A program made the translations under genes and the position numbers. DNA of 64,000 nucleotides from Rhodococcus ruber. GTDB lineage: Bacteria; Actinomycetota; Actinomycetes; Mycobacteriales; Mycobacteriaceae. This document shows positions 44,256 through 52,281 of the stretch, piece by piece. Within the stretch, counting starts at the first letter, position 1, and each line of letters begins with the position of its first letter. Below the pieces are notes generated by a model. That model was not told the DNA's origin. It saw only the letters and a list, made by a program, of their open reading frames with translations, and did no database searches. The stretch spans positions 273,441-337,440 of the forward strand of contig NZ_JAPWIJ010000008.1 of assembly GCF_027270735.1 (NCBI RefSeq). Direction: 5' to 3'.

Positions 44256-44303
44256 GCAGTGGTGCGCTCAAGTGCCCTGGAGGGCACTTATCCGCACCAC
44301 TGC
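44256..44303. terminator. 48-bp hairpin between convergent genes; repeat-family copy B
   Basis: GCAGTGGTGCG (44256-44266) pairs with CGCACCACTGC (44293-44303), and AGTGCCC (44271-44277) with GGGCACT (44282-44288), with a small internal loop. Same length as the hairpin at 8045-8092 and 37 of 48 bases identical. At two stem positions both partners change together (T-A to C-G, G-C to A-T). Lies between the MFS and acyl-CoA dehydrogenase stops. Confidence 0.78.
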
Positions 44304-44344
44304 TCATCGGTCGTTCCGCAGGCTCCACTCCTACGCGAAGCGCA

Positions 44345-45490
44345 CTACAGGCCCAGATCCCGGCCGATCAGTTCCTTCATGATTTCGTTCGATCCGGCCC
44401 AGATCTTCGTCACGCGAGCGTCTTTCCAGGCGCGGGCAGCGCGGTACTCGTTCATGAATCCGTAGCCGCCGTGCAGTTGGACGCAGTGGTCGAGGATCTC
44501 GTTCTGCACCTGCGAGCTCCACCACTTCGCCTTGGCGGCGTCGATGGCCGTCAGCTCCCCGATTCCGTGGGCAGCGATGCAGTTGTCGATGTAGGCCTGT
44601 GCCACATCGAGTTTGGTGACGAGCTCGGCGAGCAGGAACTTGTTCCACTGCAGCGAGCCGATCTGCTGGCCGAAGGCCTTGCGGTCCTTGGCGTACTGCA
44701 GCGTCTCCTCGAGAATGGGGCGGACGTGTCCGAGGTTGGCCACCGAGCAGCTGATGCGTTCCTGGGGGAGCAGCTGCATCATGTGGATGAAGCCGCCGTC
44801 GAATTCACCGATCATGTTCGAGCTCGGCACCCGCACGTTCTCGAAGAACAATTCGGCGGTGTCGGATTCGGGCTGACCGACCTTGTCGAGCTTGCGTCCG
44901 CGAGAGAACCCTTCGGTGCCGTTCTCGACGGCGAACAGCGTGATGCCCTTGGCCTTCTTCTCCGGCGTCGTGCGGGTGGCGACGATGACGAGATCGGCGG
45001 AGTTGCCGTTGGTGATGAACGTCTTGGATCCGTTGATGATGAAGTCGTCGCCGTCCTTGACGGCGGTGGTCTTCAGCGCGGCCAGGTCCGAGCCACCGGA
45101 CGGCTCGGTCATCGCGATCGCGGTGAGGATCTCGCCGCTGCAGAACCCGGGCAGCCACCGCTTCTTCTGCTCCTCGGTGGTGAGCTTGACGAGGTAGGGC
45201 GCGACGATGTCCACGTGAATACCGAAGCACGACGCCACCGCGGCACTCGAGCGGGCGAGTTCCTCGGCGAGGACGGCATTGAATCGGTAGTCCTCGGCTC
45301 CGCTGCCGCCGTACTCCTCGGGGACTTCGAGGCCCAGGAAGCCGTTGCGTCCCGCTTCGAGCCAGATCTCGCGATCGATGTACCGCTGTTCGACGAGCTT
45401 CTCCTCGACCGGCGTGATGGTTCGGGTGACGAACTCGCGCACCGATGCACGGAAGTCCTCGTGATCGGACTCGAACAGACTGCGCTTCAT
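44345..45490 (-). CDS. Acyl-CoA dehydrogenase, LCAD-like
   Basis: 381 residues with the acyl-CoA dehydrogenase signatures 'AIAMTEPSGGSDLA' (near 124) and 'CVQLHGGYGFMNEY' (near 336). The C-terminal position that holds the catalytic Glu in medium-chain enzymes reads I-W-A-G-S. A Glu in helix G (251/252, 'LEETLQYAKDRKAFG') matches the catalytic Glu of long-chain/isovaleryl-type enzymes, so activity is expected. FAD-dependent first step of beta-oxidation. Divergent from the enoyl-CoA hydratase gene, suggesting a shared fatty-acid role. Confidence 0.9.
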   Translation of the reverse strand: MKRSLFESDHEDFRASVREFVTRTITPVEEKLVEQRYIDREIWLEAGRNGFLGLEVPEEYGGSGAEDYRFNAVLAEELARSSAAVASCFGIHVDIVAPYLVKLTTEEQKKRWLPGFCSGEILTAIAMTEPSGGSDLAALKTTAVKDGDDFIINGSKTFITNGNSADLVIVATRTTPEKKAKGITLFAVENGTEGFSRGRKLDKVGQPESDTAELFFENVRVPSSNMIGEFDGGFIHMMQLLPQERISCSVANLGHVRPILEETLQYAKDRKAFGQQIGSLQWNKFLLAELVTKLDVAQAYIDNCIAAHGIGELTAIDAAKAKWWSSQVQNEILDHCVQLHGGYGFMNEYRAARAWKDARVTKIWAGSNEIMKELIGRDLGL

Positions 45491-45579
45491 CTAGGTGTTC
45501 CTCTCGGTAACGTTCACTTTCCTGCGCACAATACTCGGTGGTAACAAGGCCCTCGGACGGGTGTGGCACTATGCGAACC

Positions 45580-46371
45580 ATGGCTGACGCACCCACTTCG
45601 CTCGTTCGATCGACCACCGCGGCCGGCGCGGAGGTCGCCGTCCTCACCTTCGACCACGGCCCGCTCAATCTGTTCGATCAGGCCATGTTCGACGCAGTGG
45701 CCGCTGATGTCGCCGATCTCGTCGCCCGACCCCCTCGTGCGGTGCTCCTGCGCGCCGAGGGCAAGGTCACTTCGGCCGGTGTCGACGTGCACGTGTTCCA
45801 GGGCCTGTCCGCTGCGCAGGGCGCCGATCTGTGGCGTGGGTTGTTCGCTGACATCGCGCATCCGCTCGAGGCGCTGCCGTGCCCGGTGATCTACGCCGCG
45901 CACGGGTTGACGCTCACCGCGGCGTTCGAGATCTCGTTGGCCTGCGACATCATCCTGGCCGGACCGAAGGCGAAGTTCGGTCTCGTCGAGACCGTCGTCG
46001 GTCTGACGCCGTCGATGGGTGGGCCGCAGCGTCTGGCCGAGCGAGCCGGTTCGGGCCGGGCACGTGAGCTCGTCATGACCGGAGATCTGTACGACGCCCA
46101 GACTCTGAAGGAGTGGGGCGTGGTCAATCAGATCCACGACGACGTCGACGCCGCGGCACTCGCGCTGACGCACCGGCTGGCCGACGGCCCCACCGTCGCG
46201 CACGCGGCCACGAAACAGATTGTGGCAGCGTGGCGTTCCGGTGGCGTGGCCCACGCGGACAAGATCACCTCGGAGGTCTCGGGTGCATTGTTCGAGACCG
46301 AGGATCTGCGCGGCGCGGTCGCGAGCTTCCTCGAGGTCGGCCCGGGTAAGGCGACGTACACGGGCAAGTAG
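45580..46371 (+). CDS. Enoyl-CoA hydratase/isomerase family protein
   Basis: 263-residue crotonase-fold protein. The oxyanion hole segment 'GKVTSAGVDVHVF' is near residue 65. Both positions equivalent to the catalytic glutamates of enoyl-CoA hydratase are Glu ('TAAFEISLACDI' and 'KFGLVETVVG'), so hydratase activity is plausible. ATG 45580 chosen; ATG 45571 three codons upstream is also possible. Ends 10 bp before the deaminase gene. Divergent from the acyl-CoA dehydrogenase. Confidence 0.87.
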   Translation: MADAPTSLVRSTTAAGAEVAVLTFDHGPLNLFDQAMFDAVAADVADLVARPPRAVLLRAEGKVTSAGVDVHVFQGLSAAQGADLWRGLFADIAHPLEALPCPVIYAAHGLTLTAAFEISLACDIILAGPKAKFGLVETVVGLTPSMGGPQRLAERAGSGRARELVMTGDLYDAQTLKEWGVVNQIHDDVDAAALALTHRLADGPTVAHAATKQIVAAWRSGGVAHADKITSEVSGALFETEDLRGAVASFLEVGPGKATYTGK

Positions 46372-46381
46372 AATTGTATGA

Positions 46382-47323
46382 GTGAGTAACGATCAGCTGG
46401 CCGAACTGCACCTGCACATCGAAGGGTCGCTCGAACCTCCGCTGATCTTCGATCTAGCCGAGCGCAATGCAATCACGCTGCCGTACAACGACATAGACGA
46501 ACTGCGCGCGAAGTACGAGTTCACCGACCTGCAGTCCTTCCTCGATCTGTACTACGCGAACATGGCTGTGTTGCAGACCGCCGAGGATTTCGCCGATCTG
46601 GCCCGGGCGTACTTTCGCCGCACGGCGCAGGCCGGGGTCACGCACGCGGAGATCTTCTTCGACCCGCAGGCGCACACCGAGCGCGGTGTCTCCCTCGAGG
46701 CCGTCGTCGAGGGATTGGCCGACGCGTGCGCGACCAGTGAGCGCGAATTCGGCGTCACCAGTGGGCTGATCGCGTCGATCCTGCGTGACAAGCCGGTGCT
46801 GCACGCGAATCAACTGCTCGACGACCTGTTGGCGATGCAGGCTCCGATCATCGGCCTCGGTCTCGATTCCGCCGAGGTGGGCTACCCGCCGTCGCTGTTC
46901 GTCGATGTGTTCGCCAAGGCGCGCGCCGAGGGTTTGCATGTCGTCGCCCACGCCGGTGAGGAAGGCCCGCCCGACTACATCTGGCAGGCACTGGATCTTC
47001 TGAAGGTCGAGCGCATCGATCACGGGGTGCGGTGCCTGGAAGACGAGGCGCTGGTGAATCGACTTGTCGAGGAACAGATCCCGCTCACCGTCTGCCCGCT
47101 GTCCAATGTTCGGCTCAAGGTGATCGACAACGTCGAGCAGCTGCCGTTGCGGCAGATGCTCGAGCGCGGCCTGTCGGTGTCGATCAATTCCGACGATCCC
47201 GCCTACTTCGGCGGCTATGTCGACGACAACTTCTCTGCCCTCGAAGCGGGAATGGGCCTCACCGCGGCGGAGCGAAAGCAGTTGGCCGAGAACTCGATTC
47301 GCGCGAGCTTCAGCACCTTCTAG
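46382..47323 (+). CDS. Adenine deaminase-type enzyme (adenosine deaminase superfamily)
   Basis: 313 residues. Zn ligands His10 and His12 ('ELHLHIEG'), His190 with nearby Glu193 ('AHAGEE'), and Asp271/272 ('SDDPAYFGGY') complete an active amidohydrolase site. Features such as 'FFDPQAHTERGV' and 'GLDSAEVGYPP' closely match the bacterial adenine deaminases typified by Pseudomonas PA0148 (316 residues) rather than true adenosine deaminases (~340). It would turn adenine into hypoxanthine for purine salvage. GTG start. Adenosine remains possible as substrate. Stop is one base from the end of the convergent molybdoenzyme gene. Confidence 0.85.
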   Translation: MSNDQLAELHLHIEGSLEPPLIFDLAERNAITLPYNDIDELRAKYEFTDLQSFLDLYYANMAVLQTAEDFADLARAYFRRTAQAGVTHAEIFFDPQAHTERGVSLEAVVEGLADACATSEREFGVTSGLIASILRDKPVLHANQLLDDLLAMQAPIIGLGLDSAEVGYPPSLFVDVFAKARAEGLHVVAHAGEEGPPDYIWQALDLLKVERIDHGVRCLEDEALVNRLVEEQIPLTVCPLSNVRLKVIDNVEQLPLRQMLERGLSVSINSDDPAYFGGYVDDNFSALEAGMGLTAAERKQLAENSIRASFSTF

Positions 47324-47324
47324 A

Positions 47325-48812
47325 TCAGTTCGCCGTCACCGAGATCTTCGGGTAGCCGGTGGCTCCGTCGGGAACGGTGTCGGCGGTCTTGTTGGTCTGC
47401 AGCTCTCCGGCGGAGTTGGTGGCCCGGGCTCGAATCGAATGCTGGCCCGCAGGCAGGTCCAGCTCGACTGTCCACTGCCGCCAGGTGTCCTTGGAGTACT
47501 CCTCGGAGAGTGTGGTCTGCACCCAGTTGCCCTCGTCCACTTGCACTTCGACGCCGTCGATACCGGTGTGCTGATCCCAGGCGACGCCCGCGATCACCGA
47601 CTTTCCGGCCGGCACCGAGCTGCCCGATCGCGGAGTGTCGATCCGCGAGGCGGTCTTGATCGGTCCGAGGGCACCCCAACCGCGGTCGGTCCAATACGCG
47701 GTCACCTTGTCGAAGCGGGTGATCTCGATGTCGGTGACCCATTTGGTCGCCGAGACGTATCCGTACAGGCCCGGAACGACGAGCCGCGCCGGGTAGCCGT
47801 GTTCGACGGGCAGCGGCGCACCGTTCATCCCCACCGCCAGTAAGGCGTCGCGGCCGTCGAGCAGAACCTCCAGGGGAGTGCCCGCGGTGAAGGCGTCGCT
47901 GCTGGAAGACAGAGCCATGTCGGCATCCGGCGAAATGCCTGCTTCTTCGAGAATGTCCTTGAGCGGGTAGCCGATCCACGTTGCGTTGCCCACGAGGTCG
48001 CCGCCGACGATGTTCGACACACAGGTCAGGGTGACCGTCTTCTCGACGGCCTGGCGCTGCGCCAGATCGGCGAACGTCAGCTCGATCTCGCGGTCGACCA
48101 TGCCGTGTATCCGCAGCGACCACGTATCCGACGCCACCCGCGGCACGACCAATGCGGTATCGATGCGGTAGAAGTCCTCGTTCGGGGTGATGTACGACGC
48201 GAGGCCGTCGATCTGCAGATCTGCCCCGGCCGGTATCGGCGGCTGCGGCGTAGGGGTCGGAAGCATGAAGCCGAGTCGATCGGCGGTGACGGCTCGCGCC
48301 GAGGTGAGCATCCGTCCGGCCGTCCCGGCGACGACGCCGAGTACCGCGGCACCGGCGGCGAGGGTCAGGAAACTGCGACGGTTCATCCCCTCGGTCGCCG
48401 GGGCGGCGGCACCGACGAGGGCGTGCAGCACGACAATGCCGACGACGACACCGCCGATGGTCGGGACTGCGTAGAAGGCCGTTGCGTCGGGTCGCGTCAC
48501 TGCCGCGAGTACGCCGAGCACGCCCAGTGCTGCGAACACCACAGCACCGATCGGTTTGCGGGCGATGCCTGCCGCGGCAGCGATAGCAGCGATCACCACG
48601 GCCATACCGATGAACAGGGCGAGCTTGTCTGAGGTGCCGAACGTGTCGATGGCCCATTCACGGACCGGGGCCGGACTGTTGTCGACGGCCGAGGACCCGA
48701 CGGCGGTCAGTGGCGACGAGTTCGGTCCGATGGGGACGGCAATCAATTCACCGACACCGAGGACGACTCCGGCGGCGATGATGCCGGACAGCGCGCGTTT
48801 ACCTGTGCTCAC
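47325..48812 (-). CDS. Membrane-anchored sulfite-oxidase-family molybdoenzyme
   Basis: About 495 residues. Five predicted N-terminal transmembrane helices (about residues 4-185) precede a sulfite oxidase/YedY-type Mo-cofactor domain with the likely Mo-ligand Cys in 'VTLTCVSNIVGGDLVG'. A C-terminal Mo-co dimerisation domain follows ('GVAWDQHTGIDGVEVQVDEG'). The catalytic domain should face outside the membrane. GTG 48812 is preceded by GGAG; longer in-frame starts lack the pattern. Electron acceptor and substrate unknown; protein methionine sulfoxide or sulfite are known family substrates. Confidence 0.85.
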   Translation of the reverse strand: MSTGKRALSGIIAAGVVLGVGELIAVPIGPNSSPLTAVGSSAVDNSPAPVREWAIDTFGTSDKLALFIGMAVVIAAIAAAAGIARKPIGAVVFAALGVLGVLAAVTRPDATAFYAVPTIGGVVVGIVVLHALVGAAAPATEGMNRRSFLTLAAGAAVLGVVAGTAGRMLTSARAVTADRLGFMLPTPTPQPPIPAGADLQIDGLASYITPNEDFYRIDTALVVPRVASDTWSLRIHGMVDREIELTFADLAQRQAVEKTVTLTCVSNIVGGDLVGNATWIGYPLKDILEEAGISPDADMALSSSSDAFTAGTPLEVLLDGRDALLAVGMNGAPLPVEHGYPARLVVPGLYGYVSATKWVTDIEITRFDKVTAYWTDRGWGALGPIKTASRIDTPRSGSSVPAGKSVIAGVAWDQHTGIDGVEVQVDEGNWVQTTLSEEYSKDTWRQWTVELDLPAGQHSIRARATNSAGELQTNKTADTVPDGATGYPKISVTAN

Positions 48813-48946
48813 TCGCTCCAATGTAAGCGTGCGGGGAGTGGCTGCGTGCACGGGACGCTCCACTCGACGCGTTGGCCTGGGGGAACCCGCTCGAAGGTCG
48901 CAGCAGTGGAGCAGAAATTGCGCGGAACACTACACCGGTGAGCCGC

Positions 48947-50260
48947 TCAGGACAGCAGGTGTTCGAGGTAGTTACTACCGAACAGTTTCGTCGGGTCCAT
49001 CGAATCGCGGATGCGCACGAAGTCGTCGAAGTGCTCGTAGGTATCACGCAGTGCGTCGCCGCCGAGGGAGTGCAGTTTGCCCCAGTGCGGACGCCCGCCG
49101 ACGCTGCGGCAGATGGCCTCGACGGCGTCGAAGTATTCGCGGTGATCGCGACGGTGGTACTGGTGCACAGCGATGTAGGCCGTCGGGCGTCCATAAGCCG
49201 TGGAGAGCCAGATGTCGTCGGCGGCGGCGAACCGTACTTCGACGGGGAACGCGATCGACATCGAAGACTGCTCGAGCCAGCGATCCACCTCGCGCAGCAC
49301 CCAGCCGATCTCGGATGCCGGCACCGCATATTCCATCTCGACGAACTTGACGGTTCGCGAGGATGCGAACACCCGATACGAGCGATCGGTGTACTCGCGG
49401 GCCGACAGCGCCCGGGCCGAGACCGCGTTGAGACGAGGAATCAGGGCAGGCACCCGCGTCACCACGCGGTTGAGCCCCTCGAAGACCGTGTTGGACAGTA
49501 GCTCGTCGTCGAGGTACGAGCGCACCTTTCCGAGCGGGCGCAGCTCGGCGTTTCCGGGCAGGCGGGTGTTGCGTTTGGTCAGCACACGGTCGGTGTGTGG
49601 AAACCAGTAGAACTCGAAGTGGTCGACGGCAGCGACGGTGGTCTCGAGCTCAGCGAGCGTTGCCGTCAGCGTCGACGGTTCCTCGACGGCCCGCAAGGCG
49701 AATGCCGGAACGCAGTGCAGTGTGACGCGGGTGATGACGCCGAGCGCACCGAGACCGATGCGGGCCGCGTCGAACAGCTCTGCGTTCTCGTCGCGGGAGC
49801 ACCGAACGAGCCGGCCGTCCGCGGTCATCAGCTCCAGCGCCTGCACCTGAGTTGCGATGCCGCCGAAGCGGGCCCCGGTTCCGTGGGTGCCCGTGGAGAT
49901 GGCTCCGGCGACGGATTGTTCGTCGATGTCGCCGAGGTTGGTCATGGCCAGGCCGAGGTCCCACAGCTGCGCGGTCAGCTCCCGTAGCCGGGTGCCGGCG
50001 AGCACCGTCACCTGGGCGGAACCGTCGTCGTTGCGGACGACCGATTCGATCCCGCGCAACGAATCGAGGCTGATCTGCACGCCGTCGGCGACGGCGATCG
50101 GGGTGAAGGAGTGACCGGCACCCACGCACCGCACCGGCCGAGACCCCTCGATTGCGCGCTGCAGAACGCTGCGCAGTTCGTCCACCGATGCGGGCTCGGC
50201 GCGGTCCGACGGGAACGCGTGTTGATTACCTGCCCAGTTCTGCCACGGCCGCCCGATCAT
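48947..50260 (-). CDS. FAD-linked aldonolactone oxidase (GulDH/alditol oxidase-like)
   Basis: 437 residues. PCMH-type FAD domain with 'VGAGHSFTPIA' (His50 is the usual covalent FAD attachment site), 'SVAGAISTGTHGTGARFGG' near 115, and the ALO-family C-terminal H-W-G-K motif ('RPHWGKLHSL'). M. tuberculosis Rv1771, an L-gulono-1,4-lactone dehydrogenase, is the same type, and Rv1769 resembles the nearby PLP gene. The exact sugar or lactone substrate is uncertain. The divergent gap to the TetR gene has an ACCCAC...GTGGGT inverted repeat (50283-50306). Confidence 0.87.
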   Translation of the reverse strand: MIGRPWQNWAGNQHAFPSDRAEPASVDELRSVLQRAIEGSRPVRCVGAGHSFTPIAVADGVQISLDSLRGIESVVRNDDGSAQVTVLAGTRLRELTAQLWDLGLAMTNLGDIDEQSVAGAISTGTHGTGARFGGIATQVQALELMTADGRLVRCSRDENAELFDAARIGLGALGVITRVTLHCVPAFALRAVEEPSTLTATLAELETTVAAVDHFEFYWFPHTDRVLTKRNTRLPGNAELRPLGKVRSYLDDELLSNTVFEGLNRVVTRVPALIPRLNAVSARALSAREYTDRSYRVFASSRTVKFVEMEYAVPASEIGWVLREVDRWLEQSSMSIAFPVEVRFAAADDIWLSTAYGRPTAYIAVHQYHRRDHREYFDAVEAICRSVGGRPHWGKLHSLGGDALRDTYEHFDDFVRIRDSMDPTKLFGSNYLEHLLS

Positions 50261-50348
50261 CGAATCACTATCCCACTCCCGAACCCACACCGAGCTGCCC
50301 GTGGGTCAATACGAGGCACAGACTTCGGCAGCGCCCTAGTATCGGGTC

Positions 50349-50990
50349 ATGCAATCGAGGCTGCCCGCGGATGTGCGACGCGCACAACTGGTGCAGTCGG
50401 CGATCGACGTCGCCGAGCGGGTGGGTATCGAGTCCCTGACGGTGCGGGCGCTCTCGGAGTACGCAGACGTCACCAAGGGCATCGTGCAGTACCACTTCGA
50501 GACCAAGCAGGATCTGGTGATCGCGATGGGGGAGCACCTCATCGTCGACGTCACCGAGATTCTCCACGCGGCTCTGGACAGCGCTGTCGGTACTCGAGAA
50601 TTGCCGGGAGTTCGGGGTCTGCGAGAGCTGGTGCACGGCGGACTGAGCGCGGTGTGGTTGTTGATCGAGAAGTCGCCGGATCGGCAGTTGCTCGCGTACG
50701 AGATCAAGACCTACCTGCTGCGGCATCGCGCGCTCGGGTCCGCGACGGCCGCCGAGATTGCCAACGGTCAGTACCGGATCCGGGACTCCGAGGCCCGGTT
50801 GTTCTTCGAGAAGTGCTCCGATCACACCGGCACGAGATGGCTCGAGCCGGTGGAGTCGATCGCACGCTTCGGGATGGCGACTCTCGACGGGCTGGTGCTG
50901 CGGTGGCTGGTCGACGGCGACGACCTCGAGGTGCTGGCGCAGATCGACGACCTGTCCGGGCTGATCGCGGGCAAAGCTCTGGACCGTTGA
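50349..50990 (+). CDS. TetR family regulator
   Basis: 213 residues. N-terminal helix-turn-helix ('LSEYADVTKGIVQYHFETKQ' at about 37-56) and a helical ligand domain. Divergent from the lactone oxidase gene with 88 bp between and 76 bp upstream of the PLP enzyme gene, so it probably controls one or both. Inducer unknown. Confidence 0.86.
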   Translation: MQSRLPADVRRAQLVQSAIDVAERVGIESLTVRALSEYADVTKGIVQYHFETKQDLVIAMGEHLIVDVTEILHAALDSAVGTRELPGVRGLRELVHGGLSAVWLLIEKSPDRQLLAYEIKTYLLRHRALGSATAAEIANGQYRIRDSEARLFFEKCSDHTGTRWLEPVESIARFGMATLDGLVLRWLVDGDDLEVLAQIDDLSGLIAGKALDR

Positions 50991-51066
50991 GTGCTCGCCG
51001 GGACTTCTCGGCTGCGGAGTGTTTGACTGTGTGGGCCCGGCAACGACGACGAAGGAATGTTGAAGT

Positions 51067-52281
51067 ATGAGTTCGATCGCCGGTGTCGTCACCTCCGACA
51101 CGACACCACTCTCTCGTATCGCCACTGCCACCGAGAATCTCGAATCTCCCTTGGCTGCAGTCGATTCGGTCGCTCTCGATGCCAATACGGCAGCGTTGCG
51201 AGCGCGAGCGAAGGGTGTGCCGATTCGGATCGCCAGCAAGTCGGTGCGCTGCCGAGCCGTCCTCGATCGGGTGCTCGCAGCAGAAGGCGTGCGCGGGGTC
51301 ATGGCGTACTCGCTGCGTGAGGCGGTGTGGCTCGCGCGCCAGGGTGTCGAGGACATCCTGATGGGCTATCCGAGTGTCGACCGCACGGCTCTCGCCGAGG
51401 TCGTCAACGATCGGGTTCTGTCGGGTCGCATCACACTGATGGTCGACGACGTCGCGCAATTGGACATCGTGCGCGACGCCACCCGCAGCGACCTTCTCAA
51501 GCCCCGTATCTGCATCGATGTCGATGCCTCGCTGCGGATCGGGCCGCTGCACATCGGGGTCAGGCGTTCTCCGCTGCGCGATCCCGAGCAGGTTGCCGAC
51601 TTCGCACGGGCGGCGCACTCGCGGGGGTTCCGGGTCGTCGGTCTGATGTTCTACGAGGCTCAGATCGCCGGAGTGCCCGATGCCAATGTCGCGGTGGAAT
51701 GGATGAAGTCGCTCTCTGCCCGTGAGATCTCCACGCGCAGAAAGGCAGTGGTCGAGGCGGTGTCTGCGGCGGTGGGTCACATCGAGATCGTCAACAGCGG
51801 TGGCACTGGCTCGATCGACTTCTCGGCGGCCGATCCGGTCGTCACCGAGGTCACCGCCGGATCGGGTCTGTTCGCGCCGACGCTGTTCGATCGGTATCGC
51901 GCCTTCTCGGCCGAGCCGTCGCTGTTCTTCGCTCTGTCCGCGGTGCGCAAGCCGACCCCCCAGATTGCAACGTTGTTCGGCGGTGGCTACATCGCGTCGG
52001 GTCCGGCGTCGGGGTCGCGATCCCCGCGGCCGGTGGCGTGGTCGAGAAAGGCCGCCGGAGTAGTGGCGTCCGGGCTGAAGCTACTGCGCAACGAGGGTGC
52101 CGGTGAGGTGCAGACTCCGGTGAGCGGGGCCGAGGAGGTGCAGATCGGTGATCGGGTCTGGTTTCGGCACGCCAAGGCGGGCGAGCTGTGCGAGCGATTC
52201 GACACCCTGCATCTGGTGCACGCCGACGGGTCCGTCGAGGCGGTCCCCACCTACCGCGGCGAGGGCATGGCGTTCGGCTGA
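51067..52281 (+). CDS. PLP-dependent amino acid deaminase/aldolase (Rv1769-like)
   Basis: 404 residues. Alanine-racemase-type N-terminal barrel with the PLP Lys in 'IRIASKSVRC' (near 57), 'ICIDVDASLRIGPLHIGVR' near 150 and 'VNSGGTGSIDF' near 242. The C-terminal domain has a His and Cys typical of the D-serine dehydratase/D-threonine aldolase group ('FRHAKAGELCERF'), which bind a metal. It likely acts on a beta-hydroxy D-amino acid. Its 3' end overlaps the convergent nuclease/helicase gene by 31 bp. Confidence 0.83.
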   Translation: MSSIAGVVTSDTTPLSRIATATENLESPLAAVDSVALDANTAALRARAKGVPIRIASKSVRCRAVLDRVLAAEGVRGVMAYSLREAVWLARQGVEDILMGYPSVDRTALAEVVNDRVLSGRITLMVDDVAQLDIVRDATRSDLLKPRICIDVDASLRIGPLHIGVRRSPLRDPEQVADFARAAHSRGFRVVGLMFYEAQIAGVPDANVAVEWMKSLSAREISTRRKAVVEAVSAAVGHIEIVNSGGTGSIDFSAADPVVTEVTAGSGLFAPTLFDRYRAFSAEPSLFFALSAVRKPTPQIATLFGGGYIASGPASGSRSPRPVAWSRKAAGVVASGLKLLRNEGAGEVQTPVSGAEEVQIGDRVWFRHAKAGELCERFDTLHLVHADGSVEAVPTYRGEGMAFG

